Position numbers and translations under genes: made by a program. Shown here piece by piece: positions 5,936 through 6,652 of a stretch of 6,652 nt of DNA; the stretch's first letter is position 1, and each line of letters opens with the position of its first letter. The notes beneath the pieces were generated by a model, which worked only from the letters and a program-made list of their open reading frames with translations, did no database searches and was not told the origin of the DNA. The DNA lies in NCBI GenBank assembly GCA_009918865.1, contig RGCY01000067.1, positions 1 through 6,652 on the forward strand, given 5' to 3'. This DNA comes from Actinomycetota bacterium (GTDB lineage: Bacteria; Actinomycetota; Actinomycetes; S36-B12; UBA5976).

Positions 5936-5968
5936 CGCAGGTCGCGCATCACACATTGTGCGCAGGTC
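5936..5968. repeat. 8-bp direct repeats around a small inverted repeat, upstream of tRNA-Ala
   Basis: CGCAGGTC occurs at 5936-5943 and 5961-5968, 25 bases apart. Between and overlapping them, GCGCA (5944-5948) and TGCGC (5959-5963) form a 5-bp inverted repeat with a 10-base loop. No function is assigned; chance is not excluded. Confidence 0.4.
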
Positions 5969-5979
5969 AGAACACTGTG

Positions 5980-6000
5980 AACCGGCGCATCTAGCCGGTT
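5980..6000 (-). terminator. Hairpin just downstream of the DLW-39-like gene
   Basis: AACCGGC (5980-5986) and GCCGGTT (5994-6000) form a perfect 7-bp stem with a 7-base loop, 12 bases past the stop codon on the minus strand. No T-tract follows, so it may be a weak terminator, a processing site between the small gene and the tRNA, or an mRNA end stabiliser. Confidence 0.45.
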
Positions 6001-6012
6001 GCACGACGCCGC

Positions 6013-6213
6013 TTAGCGCAAATCCGCGGTGGGCTGACTTGTCGCCGCATCATCGATTTCGTCCGGCTCTGGACCGAACACATCTGATGACTCGCCGTTA
6101 GCGCCATCCGTGGCTTCCTGCCACAACTGTGCCTCCGCCTGTTGACCGGTGACCTTGCGGTAAATCCAGTACCCCAGACCAGCCACTGCGGCCAGTTTCA
6201 CAATCTTCTTCAT
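6013..6213 (-). CDS. DLW-39-like small membrane protein
   Basis: A 66-residue protein with an N-terminal hydrophobic helix (about 5-18) flanked by lysines and arginine, then QQAEAQLWQEATDG (24-37), then an acidic Asp/Glu-rich tail to the end. The arrangement of one helix followed by a (D)LW.EAT motif matches the tiny actinobacterial DLW-39 family, found near gyrA and tRNA-Ala. Its role is unknown. Here the motif reads QLW, and the tail makes the protein clearly longer than the roughly 39 residues that name the family. The ATG at 6213 is preferred over an in-frame TTG at 6219 because a TAGAAT box lies exactly six bases before it. That layout indicates a leaderless transcript and there is no ribosome-binding site. 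The tRNA gene lies downstream on the same strand. Confidence 0.8.
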   Translation of the reverse strand: MKKIVKLAAVAGLGYWIYRKVTGQQAEAQLWQEATDGANGESSDVFGPEPDEIDDAATSQPTADLR

Positions 6214-6219
6214 AGGCAA

Positions 6220-6225
6220 ATTCTA
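6220..6225 (-). promoter_or_regulatory. -10 box of a leaderless promoter for the DLW-39-like gene
   Basis: TAGAAT on the minus strand, then six bases (TTGCCT), then the ATG at 6213-6211. If the last T of the box is position -7, the first transcribed base is the A of the start codon. Actinobacteria use many such leaderless starts. No standard -35 is seen. Confidence 0.6.
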
Positions 6226-6242
6226 CGACGGGCTCTGACAAA

Positions 6243-6275
6243 GTGGCAGCGCATCAACCGCTTCGACCACGCCAC
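6243..6275 (-). terminator. Weak hairpin after the right-end gene
   Basis: GTGGCAGCG (6243-6251) can pair with CGCT (6259-6262) and GCCAC (6271-6275), leaving an 8-base bulge. On the minus strand it is followed by TTTGTC and lies 16 bases past the TGA of the right-end gene. Confidence 0.3.
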
Positions 6276-6291
6276 ATCAGACGCTCTCGAA

Positions 6292-6652
6292 TCACCTCGC
6301 GATGACTGGGGCACCTAATGCGCCACACATGACGGCCTTGGACTGCACGCCAGCATTCGTAGTGACGACAACGCCACCGGCTCGCTTCACCGCAACGCAC
6401 CACACTTTTCCACGTTGCGAAAAAGAGCCGTTGAGGAATTGGTCTGTGTCAGTCGGCTCAACGAGCAACGTCGCAGTCTCATAGTTGCTACCAGTGCCAA
6501 GAAAGAGCACCGATGCACCGGCGTGCGAGATTTGACCTCGCTCAATTGTCACTTTGCCGCTACTAACAAAGTCACGCACCGATGCTTCGACGGTAGGTGC
6601 TTTCTTTGGAGGTAGTAGCGGAATGCCTTTACTCAATGACACGAAGGCAATC
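6292..6652 (-). CDS. Unrecognised protein, 3' part, probably cut by right window edge
   Basis: The product is not recognised. The frame is open to the right edge, with IAF before the first GTG at 6642. That GTG has no ribosome-binding site, so the true start is probably outside the window; if used, it would give 116 residues. Numbered from that GTG, the sequence has a Pro/Lys-rich linker (PLLPPKKAP, 8-16) and then a Ser/Gly/Thr/Val-rich region that looks beta-rich. It has two cysteines, Cys82 in KVWCVAV and Cys106 in VMCGAL, 24 residues apart, which could form a disulfide if exported. A C-terminal Cys pair in a beta-rich domain recalls pilin-like proteins, but no N-terminal pilin signal can be seen. 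It does not resemble DUF3566, often found next to gyrA. It is transcribed toward the DLW-39-like gene. Confidence 0.55.
   Translation of the reverse strand, partial: IAFVSLSKGIPLLPPKKAPTVEASVRDFVSSGKVTIERGQISHAGASVLFLGTGSNYETATLLVEPTDTDQFLNGSFSQRGKVWCVAVKRAGGVVVTTNAGVQSKAVMCGALGAPVIAR

Noticed and set aside
5635..5952. Open frame of 105 codons on the minus strand across the tRNA region, containing a stretch like DLAQLVEH
   Set aside because: It is the well-known false protein made by translating through a tRNA gene; it also runs antisense into the acetyltransferase.
6214..6219. TTG start giving two extra residues on the DLW-39-like protein
   Set aside because: It falls between the -10 box and the predicted first transcribed base.
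1..6652. Mobile element, CRISPR array, toxin-antitoxin or defence system
   Set aside because: No transposase, integrase, nuclease or repeat array was seen on either strand.

Overview
The window looks like chromosomal DNA of an actinobacterium of class Actinomycetia with a moderate GC content (mid-50s percent, estimated by eye). The main reasons are a DLW-39-type mini-protein beside a tRNA-Ala(UGC) gene and a trpG/pabA glutamine amidotransferase in the same orientation nearby. In many actinobacteria these lie in the gyrA - tRNA - trpG - pknB stretch close to the replication origin. GTG starts, AAGGAG ribosome-binding sites six bases from the start, and apparent leaderless starts with a TANNNT -10 box also fit. 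A small-genome planktonic lineage is possible but is only a guess from GC and gene order.

Layout from left to right: (1) the first 99 codons of trpG/pabA on the minus strand, cut by the left edge; (2) a 192-bp divergent intergenic region with an 11-bp-period direct repeat that resembles an actinobacterial PHO box; (3) on the plus strand, a secreted PhoX-like (DUF839) phosphatase-type protein ending at a strong hairpin; (4) on the minus strand, a complete polar amino acid ABC importer operon in the order lipoprotein, permease, ATPase (4724 down to 2239); (5) a divergent plus-strand GNAT acetyltransferase with its own terminator; (6) on the minus strand, tRNA-Ala(UGC), a DLW-39-like small membrane protein with a textbook leaderless promoter, and the 3' part of an unrecognised protein that runs off the right edge.

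The importer genes form one transcription unit. The lipoprotein captures an amino acid at the outer face of the membrane, the permease carries it across, and the ATPase powers transport. The permease and ATPase genes overlap by GTGA. The PhoX-like protein would release phosphate from organic esters outside the membrane, so this segment reads as nutrient scavenging placed inside a housekeeping neighbourhood.

The strongest unexplained signals are at the RNA/DNA level. A perfect 14-bp inverted repeat lies inside the first 20 codons of the permease, and a second imperfect complementarity pairs the end of the lipoprotein gene with the permease start codon. Together they suggest post-transcriptional control inside the importer operon. 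The PHO-box-like repeat upstream of the PhoX-like gene is the next most interesting. No mobile element, CRISPR array or phage gene was seen, and no gene-free stretch exceeds 300 bases.
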